Part shown: in pieces, positions 52,255 to 61,268 of the stretch | How the letters are laid out: each line of letters opens with the position of its first letter | Position numbering within the stretch: the first letter of the stretch is position 1 | Assembly: GCF_009296025.1 (NCBI RefSeq) | Contig: NZ_CP045178.1 | Span: 744,001-808,000 of the forward strand | DNA length: 64,000 nucleotides | Origin: Streptomyces tsukubensis | GTDB lineage: Bacteria > Actinomycetota > Actinomycetes > Streptomycetales > Streptomycetaceae | Direction of reading: 5' to 3' | Notes under the pieces: generated by a model | Told to the model about the DNA's origin: nothing | Databases searched by the model: none | What the model saw: the letters and a program-made list of their open reading frames with translations, nothing else | Translations under genes and position numbers: made by a program

Positions 52255-53964
52255 ATGACCAGCGAGCAGCCGCACGACATCCGTATCAGCGGCGGGAAGG
52301 TGGTGTCCGCCTTCACCGGCGAGGAGTTCGCCGCCGATGTCCTGGTGCGCTCGGGCCTGATCAGCGGTGTCGTGCCGCCCGGTACGCCCGGCGAGGCACA
52401 GACCCACGTGGACGCGACGGGTCTGCTCGTGGCACCGGGGTTCGTGGACGCGCACATGCACATCGAGAGCTCGTTCCTCACCCCGCGTACCTTCGCGGGG
52501 CTGACCCTCGCCAGGGGGACGACGACGGTACTCGCCGACCCGCACGAGATCGTCAATGTGGCGGGCGCCGACGCGATGCGCTGGATGATCGAGGAAGGCG
52601 GGTCCACCCCGCAGACCCAGCTCTGGGGCGTCCCCTCCTGTGTCCCCGCCGTCGCCGGTCTTGAGCACGCGGGGGCCAGTCTCTCCGCGCAGGACATCGA
52701 CACCATGCTGGGCTGGCCCGGCGTGGTCGCACTCGGCGAGGTCATGGACTACCGGGCCGTCGTCGGCGGCGACGCGCGGATGCGGGACGTGGTGGGAGTG
52801 GCCCGTGAGCGCGGCGCCATCCTCGACGGCCACTGCCCGAACCTCGGCGGCGCGGAGCTGAGCGCCTACATGGCGACCGGCGTCGACTCCGACCACACGA
52901 AGAACCGTACCGAGATCGTTCTGGAGAAGGCGCGCCTCGGCATGCTGATGATGCTCCAGGAGAAGTGTCTGCTGCCCGAGGTGGTGGAGGCGCTGCTCGC
53001 CCTGCCCCAGCTCCCGCCGCTCTGCCTCGTCACCGACGACCTCGCCGCCGACCACATCCTCTCCTCGGGACACCTCGACCACATCGCGCGGGTGGCGGTA
53101 CGGGCCGGGATGCCCGCGCCCGCGGTGCTGCGCGCGCTGACGTGGAATCCCGCGCAGCGGCTGCGACTGTACGACCGGGGTGTGGTGGCCCCCGGGAAGC
53201 GGGCCGACCTCGTCCTGCTCGCGGGTGAGCTGGCGGAGTTCGATCCGGTGACCGTCATCGCCGGCGGACGGATCGTGGCACGGGACGGCTCCGCGGTGTA
53301 CGACACGGGTGGGGCCGACGGTTCGGGCGCGCTGGCGGACACCGTGGTGGTCGAGGACCAGACGCCCGCGGGGTTCCGCTGGCCGGTGGAGCTGGCTGAC
53401 GGTGTGCACCGCTTCCGGGCGATGCGGGTCAACTCCTCCGACACGTACACGGAGGCGGCCGAGGTGGAGCTGCCGGTAAGCGACGGCGAGGTCGACTGGG
53501 AGGGCCGGGTCGCGCTGATCCGTGTCCGCAATCGCTACGGCCGCTCGGGGACGGTCTTCGCGCCGCTGCTCGGCCGGAAGCTCTCGTCGGGCGCGGTGGC
53601 CATGACGTACGCCCACGACAGCCACAACCTGGTCACCATCGGCACGTCCGCCGCGTCGATGTCGGTGGCGGCGGACGCGGTCGTGAGCGACGGCGGAGGT
53701 GTGGCGGTCGCGCTCGGCGCGGAGGTCGCGGCGAGGCTGCCGCTGCCCGTGGGCGGGGTCATGTCCCCCGCTCCCGCCGAGGAGATCGCGGAGCGGTCAG
53801 GGGCGGTGCGGTCCGCGTTGATCTCGTGGGGCTGGGACCACCTCAACCCGTTCATGAGTGTGTCGACGCTGACCCTCGCGGTCTCCCCCAGCCTGAAGAT
53901 CACGGATCTGGGCCTGGTGGACGTGGTGGCGAGGGAGCGGGTCGGCGCGGTGGCGTCGGCGTAG
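52255..53964 (+). CDS. ade: Adenine deaminase
   Basis: Hydrolyses adenine to hypoxanthine and ammonia in the cytoplasm (purine salvage or use as nitrogen source). The 569-residue amidohydrolase has the metal motif DAHMHIESSF (His67 and His69), RGTTTVLADPHEI, DGHCPNLGGAELSAYMATGVDSDH and the C-terminal adenine-deaminase domain. Family length is about 570-590, so it is complete. GAGGAG precedes the ATG. It is co-transcribed with the purine permease and followed by a strong terminator. Confidence 0.95.
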   Translation: MTSEQPHDIRISGGKVVSAFTGEEFAADVLVRSGLISGVVPPGTPGEAQTHVDATGLLVAPGFVDAHMHIESSFLTPRTFAGLTLARGTTTVLADPHEIVNVAGADAMRWMIEEGGSTPQTQLWGVPSCVPAVAGLEHAGASLSAQDIDTMLGWPGVVALGEVMDYRAVVGGDARMRDVVGVARERGAILDGHCPNLGGAELSAYMATGVDSDHTKNRTEIVLEKARLGMLMMLQEKCLLPEVVEALLALPQLPPLCLVTDDLAADHILSSGHLDHIARVAVRAGMPAPAVLRALTWNPAQRLRLYDRGVVAPGKRADLVLLAGELAEFDPVTVIAGGRIVARDGSAVYDTGGADGSGALADTVVVEDQTPAGFRWPVELADGVHRFRAMRVNSSDTYTEAAEVELPVSDGEVDWEGRVALIRVRNRYGRSGTVFAPLLGRKLSSGAVAMTYAHDSHNLVTIGTSAASMSVAADAVVSDGGGVAVALGAEVAARLPLPVGGVMSPAPAEEIAERSGAVRSALISWGWDHLNPFMSVSTLTLAVSPSLKITDLGLVDVVARERVGAVASA

Positions 53965-53992
53965 CCGCGGCATCCCGGCGCGCCGTCATGGT

Positions 53993-54035
53993 GCCCCGTC
54001 CCCGGCGTGCCGTTGTGGCGTGCCGGGGACGGGGC
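53993..54035. terminator. Strong hairpin terminator after adenine deaminase
   Basis: GCCCCGTCCCCGGC (53993-54006) and its exact complement (54022-54035) form a 14-bp stem with a 15-base loop in the 132-base gap between convergent genes. Confidence 0.85.
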
Positions 54036-54096
54036 CGTACGGGGCGGGGCCCCGCCCGCCGGTCGGTGGTTCCTCGCCTCGCTGTGGAGGGCGGGT

Positions 54097-54693
54097 CTAC
54101 GAGAGTTCGAGCGCCGGGGCGGTGGCCCGGTCCTCATCGGATGTCACGGACGCGCCCGATCGCCGGCGAACCATGAAGACGTCGACCGGGTCCTCGGACT
54201 CCACGACGAACCCGTGTCGCTCGTAGAGACGGCGTGCGGCGCTCCCCCGCAGGACGTTCAGGCGCACGGTGACACCGTGCCGGTCGGTCCGCCGCAGGAC
54301 GGTGCGCAGGACGGCGGAGCCGAGGCCGCGGCCCTGGTGGCACGGGGCGAGGTAGAAGTGTTCGAGCAGGGCGCCGTCCTCGACCGGTCGGACGGTGACA
54401 GAACCCGCTATGCGGTCGAGTTCGTGGCCCGTCATGATGATCGACGTGTGCCGGGTCGAGAAGGAGTCACGCAGCCGCTGGCGTACGCGGTGTTCGTCGT
54501 ACCGCCCGAGCCGTTCGAGATCCGCGCGCATGACGGTGGCGCGCAGCTCGGCGATCACCTCGACATCCGCCGCCGAGGCGGCACGCAGCCCCCATCGCGT
54601 CGGACGCCCGACCACGGACTCCCCGGGAACGGTCACGGTCGCTGCCGCCGTCACACCTGCCCGTGCTGCACCATCTGTCACATCGGTAGCCAT
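54097..54693 (-). CDS. GNAT-family N-acetyltransferase
   Basis: A 198-residue protein. The acetyl-CoA-binding motif A is LAPCHQGRGLGSAVLRTVL (about residues 116-134), followed by VTVRLNVLRGSAARRLYERHGFVVE. The first 30 residues are a variable Ala/Val/Thr-rich leader. The substrate cannot be inferred; it stands alone between the purine genes and a DUF6461 gene. The 291-base gap on its right shows nothing beyond its promoter region. Confidence 0.87.
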   Translation of the reverse strand: MATDVTDGAARAGVTAAATVTVPGESVVGRPTRWGLRAASAADVEVIAELRATVMRADLERLGRYDEHRVRQRLRDSFSTRHTSIIMTGHELDRIAGSVTVRPVEDGALLEHFYLAPCHQGRGLGSAVLRTVLRRTDRHGVTVRLNVLRGSAARRLYERHGFVVESEDPVDVFMVRRRSGASVTSDEDRATAPALELS

Positions 54694-54984
54694 GGGCGGC
54701 AGTATCCCAGTGGGTTCCTTGTACGGACACGAGGTTTCCCCTCCCCACGCTGAGGGTCAGGCCCACCCCGGACATTGGAGCGGCCGCCCACCCGCCTCCC
54801 CATACGCCGGGATTCCGCGTCCGCCGTCCGCCCCGTGTCGTGAGGCCCCGTGCCGGCCGGGGCCGGGTCACAACAGAGTCTCCCTGCCGGAAGTGGGACC
54901 GGCTCGGAAGACTGTGGCGGGCACAGTGCCAAACCGCTCCATCAAGCAGGCAGCCGGGGCTCGGCGCGGCTGCGCGGAGGAGAA

Positions 54985-55821
54985 CTACTCCGAAGTGTTC
55001 CTCGTTACCACGCTGGTCCTGGACTTGACGACGGCTGGCCCCACAGCCCGTTCGTAGCCGAGACGCACCCGCCGTCGCGGGTCGGTGGCGAGGACGTACG
55101 ACCGGCGCAGACCCGCGGGGATCAGGCCGAGTCGCTCATCGGGGAGGGGATGGCCGTTGGCCTCCGCCCAGGCGCGGACGGCATCGAAGTCGCCGACGGG
55201 CGCCCCACGGACCGCGTACACCGGCAGACGGTCCTGCGACAACGCGGCCGGGGGCAAGGAGAGGCGGAAGCGTTTTTCGAAGACGGCCAGGGCACGGCGT
55301 GCACGATCGGTGTAGTCGTCGCCCCCGTCCATGCGATACGCGGTGCCGTCGGCCGTGAGGATCCCGGCGGCGACGAGTTCCGGCACCAGCAGATCGGGCT
55401 CCTCGCCCCAGCGGATTCGCTCCTCCCCCAGCCCGAAACCGCAGATATGGCGGCCGTCACGCGCGTACAACACAAGGGTTGGCGGGTGGTCGGGGTTGCG
55501 CGAGTAATACACCACCTCTACGCCTTCGCGGGAGAGTTCCTCAAAACGCCGCACGGTGCCGCAGTCGCCGTACTCGATCGCGAAGGTCCATCCGGCGTGC
55601 TCACCAACGCGGACCACGCCATCGCCGGGCTCCCCCGACCGGTATGCCTCCACGTCCAGATCACCGATCTCGGCCGCGGTCATCGGACCGGCCGCCGGGC
55701 CCCCGGACGCACCCAGACGCACCGCCAGCTCGTGGGCGTCGATGCCGCGGGCGAACACGACCTCATCCATCAGCCCCTCCCCGGTGCCCCCGCCGATCAG
55801 CCACTGGATCCCGTCACTCAT
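54985..55821 (-). CDS. DUF6461-like protein of unknown function
   Basis: A 278-residue soluble protein, assigned tentatively to DUF6461 (MSDGIQWLIGGGTGEGLMDEVVFARG, GWTFAIEYGDCGTVRRFEELS, DGRHICGFGLGEERIRWG). Such proteins are abundant in Streptomyces and have no known function. GGGGAGAG precedes the ATG at 55821; longer frames upstream are low-complexity and rejected. No operon partner is adjacent. Confidence 0.75.
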   Translation of the reverse strand: MSDGIQWLIGGGTGEGLMDEVVFARGIDAHELAVRLGASGGPAAGPMTAAEIGDLDVEAYRSGEPGDGVVRVGEHAGWTFAIEYGDCGTVRRFEELSREGVEVVYYSRNPDHPPTLVLYARDGRHICGFGLGEERIRWGEEPDLLVPELVAAGILTADGTAYRMDGGDDYTDRARRALAVFEKRFRLSLPPAALSQDRLPVYAVRGAPVGDFDAVRAWAEANGHPLPDERLGLIPAGLRRSYVLATDPRRRVRLGYERAVGPAVVKSRTSVVTRNTSE

Positions 55822-56061
55822 GGCACTCTCCCCACTCACGGCACTCTCCCGGCCTCGCGTACGGTGCTCCCCGCACTCGCAAGGCAACCCTAAGAGGCCC
55901 CACTGACATCCCACTTGGCCGCCACGGCCGTACTCAAGGGCGTCAGCATCGGCTGTCACGGCCGTGTGCCTCCGCACCCTCTGCGCTGCCCCGACCGGTC
56001 GAAGGCGGCCAGCGGTCACCGCGCGGACGCGTGATTGTCAGACCCCCGTGGAAGTATCCAG

Positions 56062-56538
56062 ATGTCGACTGTTGTCATCGGAATGGTTCGGGTGGGAATC
56101 ATGGTCGCGTGCTACGGGTGTGACAAGTGCGGTGGGCCGCAGGGCAGATGGAGGAGCGCCATCAGAATGACGCTGTGCGCGGCGTGCGAGCGCACCGGGG
56201 GTGGCGGCTCCGGGCGGGAACCGGTGCTGCTCGGCGAGGTGTTGGCGAGCGCGGCGCTGGAACTGGCGGGCGCGTCCCGCGCTGCCGCGTCACCCTCGGG
56301 CACGCGGACGGCCGACTCCTCCAGCACCACGTGCCGGATGTGCGGAGCCCCGGCGCGCTGGCACCGCACACCGCGCGGACGCTGGATCCTGATGGAGCCA
56401 GGAGACAGACCGACCGGTTCCGTCCCCGCGGGCAGGCGCTGGCGTATCGCGGGCGACGGTACGGCGGTGTATCTCGCCTCCTCGCTGCCCTCGGACACCT
56501 GCCGGGTCAGCCACTTCGACTTCTGCCCCGCACGGTAG
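56062..56538 (+). CDS. DUF6083-like cysteine-rich protein
   Basis: About 158 residues with three pairs of cysteines: YGCDKCGG, LCAACERTG and CRMCGAPARWHRTPRGRWIL, and late CRVSHFDFCP. The C-terminal half (WHRTPRGRWILMEPG, RWRIAGDGTAVYLA) matches the DUF6083 pattern. The paired cysteines suggest zinc-ribbon-like metal binding. The start is uncertain: ATG codons at 56062, 56083 and 56101 are all possible and none has a strong ribosome binding site. Confidence 0.72.
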   Translation: MSTVVIGMVRVGIMVACYGCDKCGGPQGRWRSAIRMTLCAACERTGGGGSGREPVLLGEVLASAALELAGASRAAASPSGTRTADSSSTTCRMCGAPARWHRTPRGRWILMEPGDRPTGSVPAGRRWRIAGDGTAVYLASSLPSDTCRVSHFDFCPAR

Positions 56539-56668
56539 CGGGACGGCGGGGTGCCGACAGCGGGCCGGGGGCCGGGGCCGGATGAGGGCTGGCACGTACC
56601 TGGCCGTCACCGTCCGCTCGTGCCCGAAGGGCCGGCCCGACCGCGGGGTCACCCGTTCCCGTCCCGAC

Positions 56669-56705
56669 CGCGGCCTGATCGGACTCCCCTATCGCAAGGA
56701 CCCCT
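56669..56705. repeat. Half copy (B) of the 68-bp palindromic element, inverted
   Basis: These 37 bases are the exact reverse complement of 57628-57664, the left half of copy C. With copy C it brackets the lipoprotein gene in inverted orientation. The right half is missing, so this copy cannot fold as the full element does. Confidence 0.9.
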
Positions 56706-56770
56706 AAGGTATCGCTCTGACGGCCGCGGTGAGCCGAGTCGACGAGTGCGCCGAGTCAACGGGGGACGAT

Positions 56771-57583
56771 GTGCGAGCAGCCGTACGCCTGGCGGTCCCG
56801 GCAGGCGCGTTGAGCCTTGCGGCCCTTCTCGCCGGATGTGGGGAGGCGGGGACCGACGCCGCCCAAAGAGCCGCCGCCGCGGGGAGTTCGGGGGCGGCGA
56901 CCGAGAGCCATCCAGGTCCCGGCCTCTCCGTGCCGCCCTCCACCGCCCCCGGCATCGACGGGCAGGCGGACACCGACCGGGTGTTCACCACGTCACGTCT
57001 GAAGGCCGCGCTTCTTCCCGCCCGTTCGCTGGGTGCGGACGCGAGGGTGACGGCCACGGTGACCGGCCGTTTCGGTGACTACGGGCGGGGCGACTTCGGC
57101 ACGTGCGAGGCCAGGGAGGAACTGGAGCGGGAGTCGCGGGACCTCGACGGGGACAACGCCCAGCAGACCGTGCGCGTCACCCCCGCCGCTCAGCGGGGCG
57201 ACCGGAGCGACCCCGTCGAGATCGAGTTGGCGTCGATGACCGCCGGGCGTGCCCAGCGTTATCTGGACATCAGACAGCGGCTCCTCGACGCCTGCCCTGT
57301 CGTCACCGTGGACACGGAAGCGGCCCCCGTGCGGGAGCACCACCGGGCCCGGAGTATCGGGCACCTCGGGGACTCGGCGCTGCTGGAGACCGAGCGGGTC
57401 ACCGGCGGCGACGAGTACGACGGGGTCGCCACCCACGATGTCGTTGTCCGTGCGGGGGGTGTGCTCGTCCTGGTCAGGAACGGCGGCGACGAGGACCGGG
57501 CGGTCCGTATCGCCGCGCTGGCCACCCGGCGGGTCCGCGCCGAACTGTACGGCGCGGACCCGCGGGACCTTCAAGGCCGATGA
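56771..57583 (+). CDS. Putative lipoprotein of unknown function
   Basis: A 270-residue protein with a lipoprotein signal (VRLAVPAGALSLAALLAGCGE, lipobox LLAGC near residue 24) and a Ser/Thr/Pro-rich linker of about 40 residues. An extracytoplasmic domain follows (RLKAALLPARSLGADARVTATV, RYLDIRQRLLDACPVVTVDTE, VVVRAGGVLVLVRNGGDED). It resembles PknH-sensor-like actinobacterial lipoproteins, but the match is weak. The GTG at 56771 follows GGGGGA. It is flanked by inverted copies of the palindromic repeat. Confidence 0.72.
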   Translation: MRAAVRLAVPAGALSLAALLAGCGEAGTDAAQRAAAAGSSGAATESHPGPGLSVPPSTAPGIDGQADTDRVFTTSRLKAALLPARSLGADARVTATVTGRFGDYGRGDFGTCEAREELERESRDLDGDNAQQTVRVTPAAQRGDRSDPVEIELASMTAGRAQRYLDIRQRLLDACPVVTVDTEAAPVREHHRARSIGHLGDSALLETERVTGGDEYDGVATHDVVVRAGGVLVLVRNGGDEDRAVRIAALATRRVRAELYGADPRDLQGR

Positions 57584-57627
57584 CCGGGTTGCCCCCTTGT
57601 CTTCGGCTTGCCCTCCTCGCAGGCCTG

Positions 57628-57695
57628 AGGGGTCCTTGCGATAGGGGAGTCCGATCAGGCCGCGGGGGCTGGGCGCCCCTATTGCAAGGACCCCT
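57628..57695. repeat. 68-bp palindromic repeat element, copy C
   Basis: Arms of 20 bp, AGGGGTCCTTGCGATAGGGG (57628-57647) and its complement with one mismatch (57676-57695), enclose GTCCGATCAGGCCGCGGGGG. It is the same length as copy A and shares its core. It lies between the convergent lipoprotein and TetR genes, where it could act as a bidirectional terminator. Confidence 0.9.
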
Positions 57696-57713
57696 GAAGC
57701 GTCACCTGACGAG

Positions 57714-58313
57714 TCAGAGGGCCACCGTGAGCTGCGCCCTCACATGGGCGCGCAGCACGCCCGCCATGTCGGTGGCGCACCCGCTGAGGAGCCACTGCAC
57801 CTGGAGGCCGTCCATCAGGGCGACCAACTGCTGTGCCGCCGTGTCCGGGTCGACGTCCGCACGGAGGACACCCTCGTCGCGTGCCTGGGCGTAGGCGAGG
57901 GCCGTGGACGCGACGGAGTTCTCGTAGCGACGTACGAAGTAGCCGTGGGCGGGGTGTTCCGCCGATGTCGCCTCCGCCGCGACGACGGAGAACAGTTCGA
58001 CGATCCCCCTTCGTGTGGTGTTGAGTTCGGCCAGTTCCGTGAGCCGGCGGAGCTGGTCGACGCCGGCGGCTCCGTCACGCGTCAGCCAGGCCTCGTCCAT
58101 GTGGTCCCGGTGCTCCAGGACCGCGAGCAGCAGGGACTCCTTGGTCGGGAAGTGGTGCAGCAGCCCGGTGTGGGAGATACCGCCCCGGTTCGCGATCACC
58201 CGCAACGAGGCTCCCCGGTAGCCGACCTCGCCGAACATGGCCACGGCCTGGTCGATGATCTCAAGCCGCTTGGCGCGGCCCTTCGCATATCCACCTCGTG
58301 GTTCGGCGGTCAC
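57714..58313 (-). CDS. TetR-family transcriptional regulator
   Basis: A 199-residue repressor. The helix-turn-helix lies at about residues 14-60 (RLEIIDQAVAMFGEVGYRGASLRVIANRGGISHTGLLHHF). The C-terminal ligand domain is typical in size and contains LQVQWLLSG. The GTG at 58313 follows GGGAGGGCGC. A 13-bp-arm inverted repeat at 58373-58402 lies 60 bases upstream, also before the divergent GH3 gene, so it may control both itself and the glycosidase. Confidence 0.9.
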   Translation of the reverse strand: MTAEPRGGYAKGRAKRLEIIDQAVAMFGEVGYRGASLRVIANRGGISHTGLLHHFPTKESLLLAVLEHRDHMDEAWLTRDGAAGVDQLRRLTELAELNTTRRGIVELFSVVAAEATSAEHPAHGYFVRRYENSVASTALAYAQARDEGVLRADVDPDTAAQQLVALMDGLQVQWLLSGCATDMAGVLRAHVRAQLTVAL

Positions 58314-58372
58314 TTGCGCCCTCCCGGGTCTCGGCTGACGGTGTCGGACGGCACCGCCGGTAGTTCCGCTCA

Positions 58373-58402
58373 CCCAATACCTACCACCAGGTCGGTATTG
58401 GG
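58373..58402. promoter_or_regulatory. TetR-type operator between the tetR-like and GH3 genes
   Basis: CCCAATACCTACC (58373-58385) and GGTCGGTATTGGG (58390-58402) are 13-bp inverted arms with one mismatch and a 4-base spacer, the size and symmetry of a TetR-family operator. It lies in the 376-base gap 58314-58689. The remaining 280 bases before the GH3 gene hold no recognisable feature. Confidence 0.75.
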
Positions 58403-58689
58403 CGTACGGTGAACCGGAGTGGCCGACAGGCCCGTTTCGACACAGGAGACCACCGACGATGACATCGACCGCGGCCCGGGGGCACCTACCGCCCGCCCGA
58501 GGCGGGAGTTGTCCGCCCGGGGCGGCGGAAGTCCGCCCACCGTCGGCCGGTGGGTGACGGGCCGCGCCGCGCCCGCCTCCCCACGTCGGACGCACCACGG
58601 ACGCCCGGCGGCGAGGGCGCGGGCTCGGTGGTCGCGTGGTGCCCCTGCCCCGACGCGTAACTCACCGAAAGCTGTGAAAGGAAATACCT

Positions 58690-60978
58690 GTGCCGTCCTC
58701 TCCGCCCTATCTGGACCCCGCTCTGCCCGTCGCCGAGCGGGTCGACGACCTCGTCGGCCGTATGACGCTGCCGGAAAAGGTCGGCCAGATGCTCCAGTTG
58801 AACGCGAAGGAGGGCGTACACCTCGTCGCGGACATGCACGCGGGTTCCATCCTCCACGCCTCGCCCGAGCGTGTCGTCGAGGCGGCCGAAGTCACCGGGC
58901 GGACGCGGCTGCGCATCCCGCTGCTGGTCGCCGAGGACTGTATCCACGGGCACTCCTTCTGGGAGGGCGCGACGATCTACCCGACACAGCTCGGCATGGC
59001 CGCGACCTGGGATCCGGCGCTGGTCCAGCGGGTCGCCAGGGCGACGGCGGTGGAGGTGGCGGCGACCGGCGTGCACTGGACCTTCTCGCCGGTGCTGTGC
59101 GTCGCGCGGGACCTGCGATGGGGCCGGGTCAGCGAGACCTTCGGCGAGGATCCGTTCCTCATCGGTGAGTTGGCCTCCGCCATGGTCCGTGGCTACCAGG
59201 GCGAAGGGCTCTTTGACCCGACGGCGATCCTGGCCTGCGCCAAGCACTTCGCGGGGTACTCCGAGACCCAGGGCGGCCGTGACGCCAGCGAGGCCGACAT
59301 CTCGCGGCGCAAGCTGCGCTCCTGGTTCCTGCCGCCCTTCGAGCGCGTCGCCCGCGAGGGGTGCCGTACGTTCATGCTCGGCTACCAGTCCATGGACGGT
59401 GTCCCGATCACGGTCAACGACTGGCTGCTCAACGACGTACTGCGCGGCGAGTGGGGCTACACCGGCACGCTGGTGACCGACTGGGACAACGTCGGCCGCA
59501 TGGTGTGGGAGCAGCGCGTGTACGGCGACTACACGCAGGCGGCAGCGGCGGCGGTCCGCGCGGGCAACGACATGGTGATGACGACGCCGAAGTTCTACGG
59601 CGGAGCGCTGGACGCGGTCGAGCGGGGCACCCTCGACGAGGCGGAGATCGACAAGGCGGTACGCCGGGTCCTGACCCTCAAGTTCGAGCTCGGCCTGTTC
59701 GAGGAGGGGCGCCGTCCCGACCCCGCCCGCCAGGCCGAGGTGATCGGCAGCGCCACACACGCCGAACTCAACCTGGAGGTGGCCCGCCGCTCGCTCGTCC
59801 TCCTCGCCAATGACGGCACCCTGCCCCTGGCGGGCGGCTTCGAGGCGGGGGCCGAAGGCCGTGCCGTCGCCGACGTGGGGGACCCGCCGCGCACGGTCGC
59901 GGTCATCGGCCCGAACGCCGACGACGCACAGACCCAACTCGGCGACTGGGCGGGCTCGTCGGGGCAGGCCGACTGGCTGCCCGACGGCCAGCCGCGCGCG
60001 ATGATCACGACGGTGCTCGATGGGCTGCGGGGGCACGTCCCCGAGAGCTGGAGCGTGTCGCACGCACGGGGAGCCGACATCCTCACCGTCGGCGCCGATC
60101 CCGAGGGGGCGTTCTTCCCCGACGGGCAGCCCCGCCCCGAGGTCGTCGTGCCCGCGGAACCGTCGGAGACGCTGATCGCCGAGGCGGTCGCGCGGGCGGC
60201 GGCCGCCGACTACGTCGTCGCCGTCGTGGGCGACCGTATGGAGTTGGTGGGTGAGGGCAAATCGACGGCGACCCTTGAGCTGGTCGGGGGGCAGGTCGCC
60301 CTCCTCGACGCGCTGGCCGCGACAGGCAAGCCGCTGGTGGTCGTGGTCATCGCCTCGAAGCCCCTGGTCCTGCCGCCGTCCGCGCGGGGGGCCGCCGCGA
60401 TCGTGTATGGCTTCAACCCCGGCATGCTCGGCGGGCGTGCCGTCGCCGAACTCGTCCTCGGCCTCGTGGAGCCCACCGGGCGCCTGCCGATCTCCTTCGC
60501 GCACCACGCGGGCCAGCAGCCGACGTACTACAACCAGTTGCGTGGCCAGCACGGCAGCCGGTACGCGGATCTGACGCAGAGCCCGGCCTTCGCCTTCGGC
60601 GAGGGGCTGAGCTACACGACCGTCGAGTACGGGGAGTTGACGATCCCTGCCGCGGAGCTCGGCGCGGGCGACACCGTGCACGCCCGGGTCACGGTCACCA
60701 ACACGGGCACCAGGCCCGCCCTGGAGACCGTGCAGGTGTACGTCAGTGACACGGTCACCTCGGTGACCTGGGCGGACAAGGAGTTGAAGTCGTACCAGCA
60801 GGTTTCGCTGGCACCTGGCGAGTCGCGTGAGGTCCGGATCGATCTGCCGGTCGCCGCGTGCACGCTCGTGGACGCTCGCGGCGAACGTGTCGTCGAGGCC
60901 GGCGACTTCGAGCTGCTGGTCGGCCCCTCGTCCCGCGACGAGTCGCTGCTGCGGGCCGGATTCACCGTAAAGGGCTGA
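58690..60978 (+). CDS. Glycoside hydrolase family 3 (beta-glucosidase/beta-xylosidase type)
   Basis: A 762-residue GH3 enzyme: the N-terminal TIM barrel (MTLPEKVGQMLQL, RWGRVSETFGEDPFL, CAKHFAGYSETQGGRD) with the nucleophile Asp264 in VTDWDN, an alpha/beta sandwich (VVAVVGDRMELVGEGKS) and a C-terminal fibronectin III-like domain (DTVHARVTVTNTGTRPALETVQVYV). No signal peptide is present, so it probably cleaves imported oligosaccharides inside the cell. The GTG start follows AAAGGAAA. Control by the divergent TetR protein is likely. Confidence 0.93.
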   Translation: MPSSPPYLDPALPVAERVDDLVGRMTLPEKVGQMLQLNAKEGVHLVADMHAGSILHASPERVVEAAEVTGRTRLRIPLLVAEDCIHGHSFWEGATIYPTQLGMAATWDPALVQRVARATAVEVAATGVHWTFSPVLCVARDLRWGRVSETFGEDPFLIGELASAMVRGYQGEGLFDPTAILACAKHFAGYSETQGGRDASEADISRRKLRSWFLPPFERVAREGCRTFMLGYQSMDGVPITVNDWLLNDVLRGEWGYTGTLVTDWDNVGRMVWEQRVYGDYTQAAAAAVRAGNDMVMTTPKFYGGALDAVERGTLDEAEIDKAVRRVLTLKFELGLFEEGRRPDPARQAEVIGSATHAELNLEVARRSLVLLANDGTLPLAGGFEAGAEGRAVADVGDPPRTVAVIGPNADDAQTQLGDWAGSSGQADWLPDGQPRAMITTVLDGLRGHVPESWSVSHARGADILTVGADPEGAFFPDGQPRPEVVVPAEPSETLIAEAVARAAAADYVVAVVGDRMELVGEGKSTATLELVGGQVALLDALAATGKPLVVVVIASKPLVLPPSARGAAAIVYGFNPGMLGGRAVAELVLGLVEPTGRLPISFAHHAGQQPTYYNQLRGQHGSRYADLTQSPAFAFGEGLSYTTVEYGELTIPAAELGAGDTVHARVTVTNTGTRPALETVQVYVSDTVTSVTWADKELKSYQQVSLAPGESREVRIDLPVAACTLVDARGERVVEAGDFELLVGPSSRDESLLRAGFTVKG

Positions 60979-61096
60979 CGAAGGGCAGGGGGATCGCGCC
61001 ACCCCAGCCAACCCCTCGGCCCCCGCCCGCACCTCGTCACCGATACGGCCCCGCCCCGGGATGCCGGGACACGCCCCACGACGGCGTATCCCGGTG

Positions 61097-61200
61097 TCCG
61101 GAGGACGTTCGGAGGGCGTTCGGAGGGCGTCCGGATGACGTTCGGAGGGCGTCCGGAAGGCATCCGGAAGGCATCCGGAGGACGTCCGGAGGACGTCCGG
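61097..61200. repeat. 11-bp tandem repeats downstream of the GH3 gene
   Basis: Nine and a half units of an 11-mer run continuously. The unit variants are TCCGGAGGACG, TTCGGAGGGCG and TCCGGAAGGCA. They lie in the 290-base gap between the convergent GH3 and DUF5133 genes. The 11-bp (one-turn) period is worth noting for DNA bending or slippage. Confidence 0.9.
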
Positions 61201-61268
61201 AATGGGGTCAGCGGCGCGCCGCCCCGGCCACGCGCCCACGGCCCAGGGCGACGCGGGAGACGCGGGGG

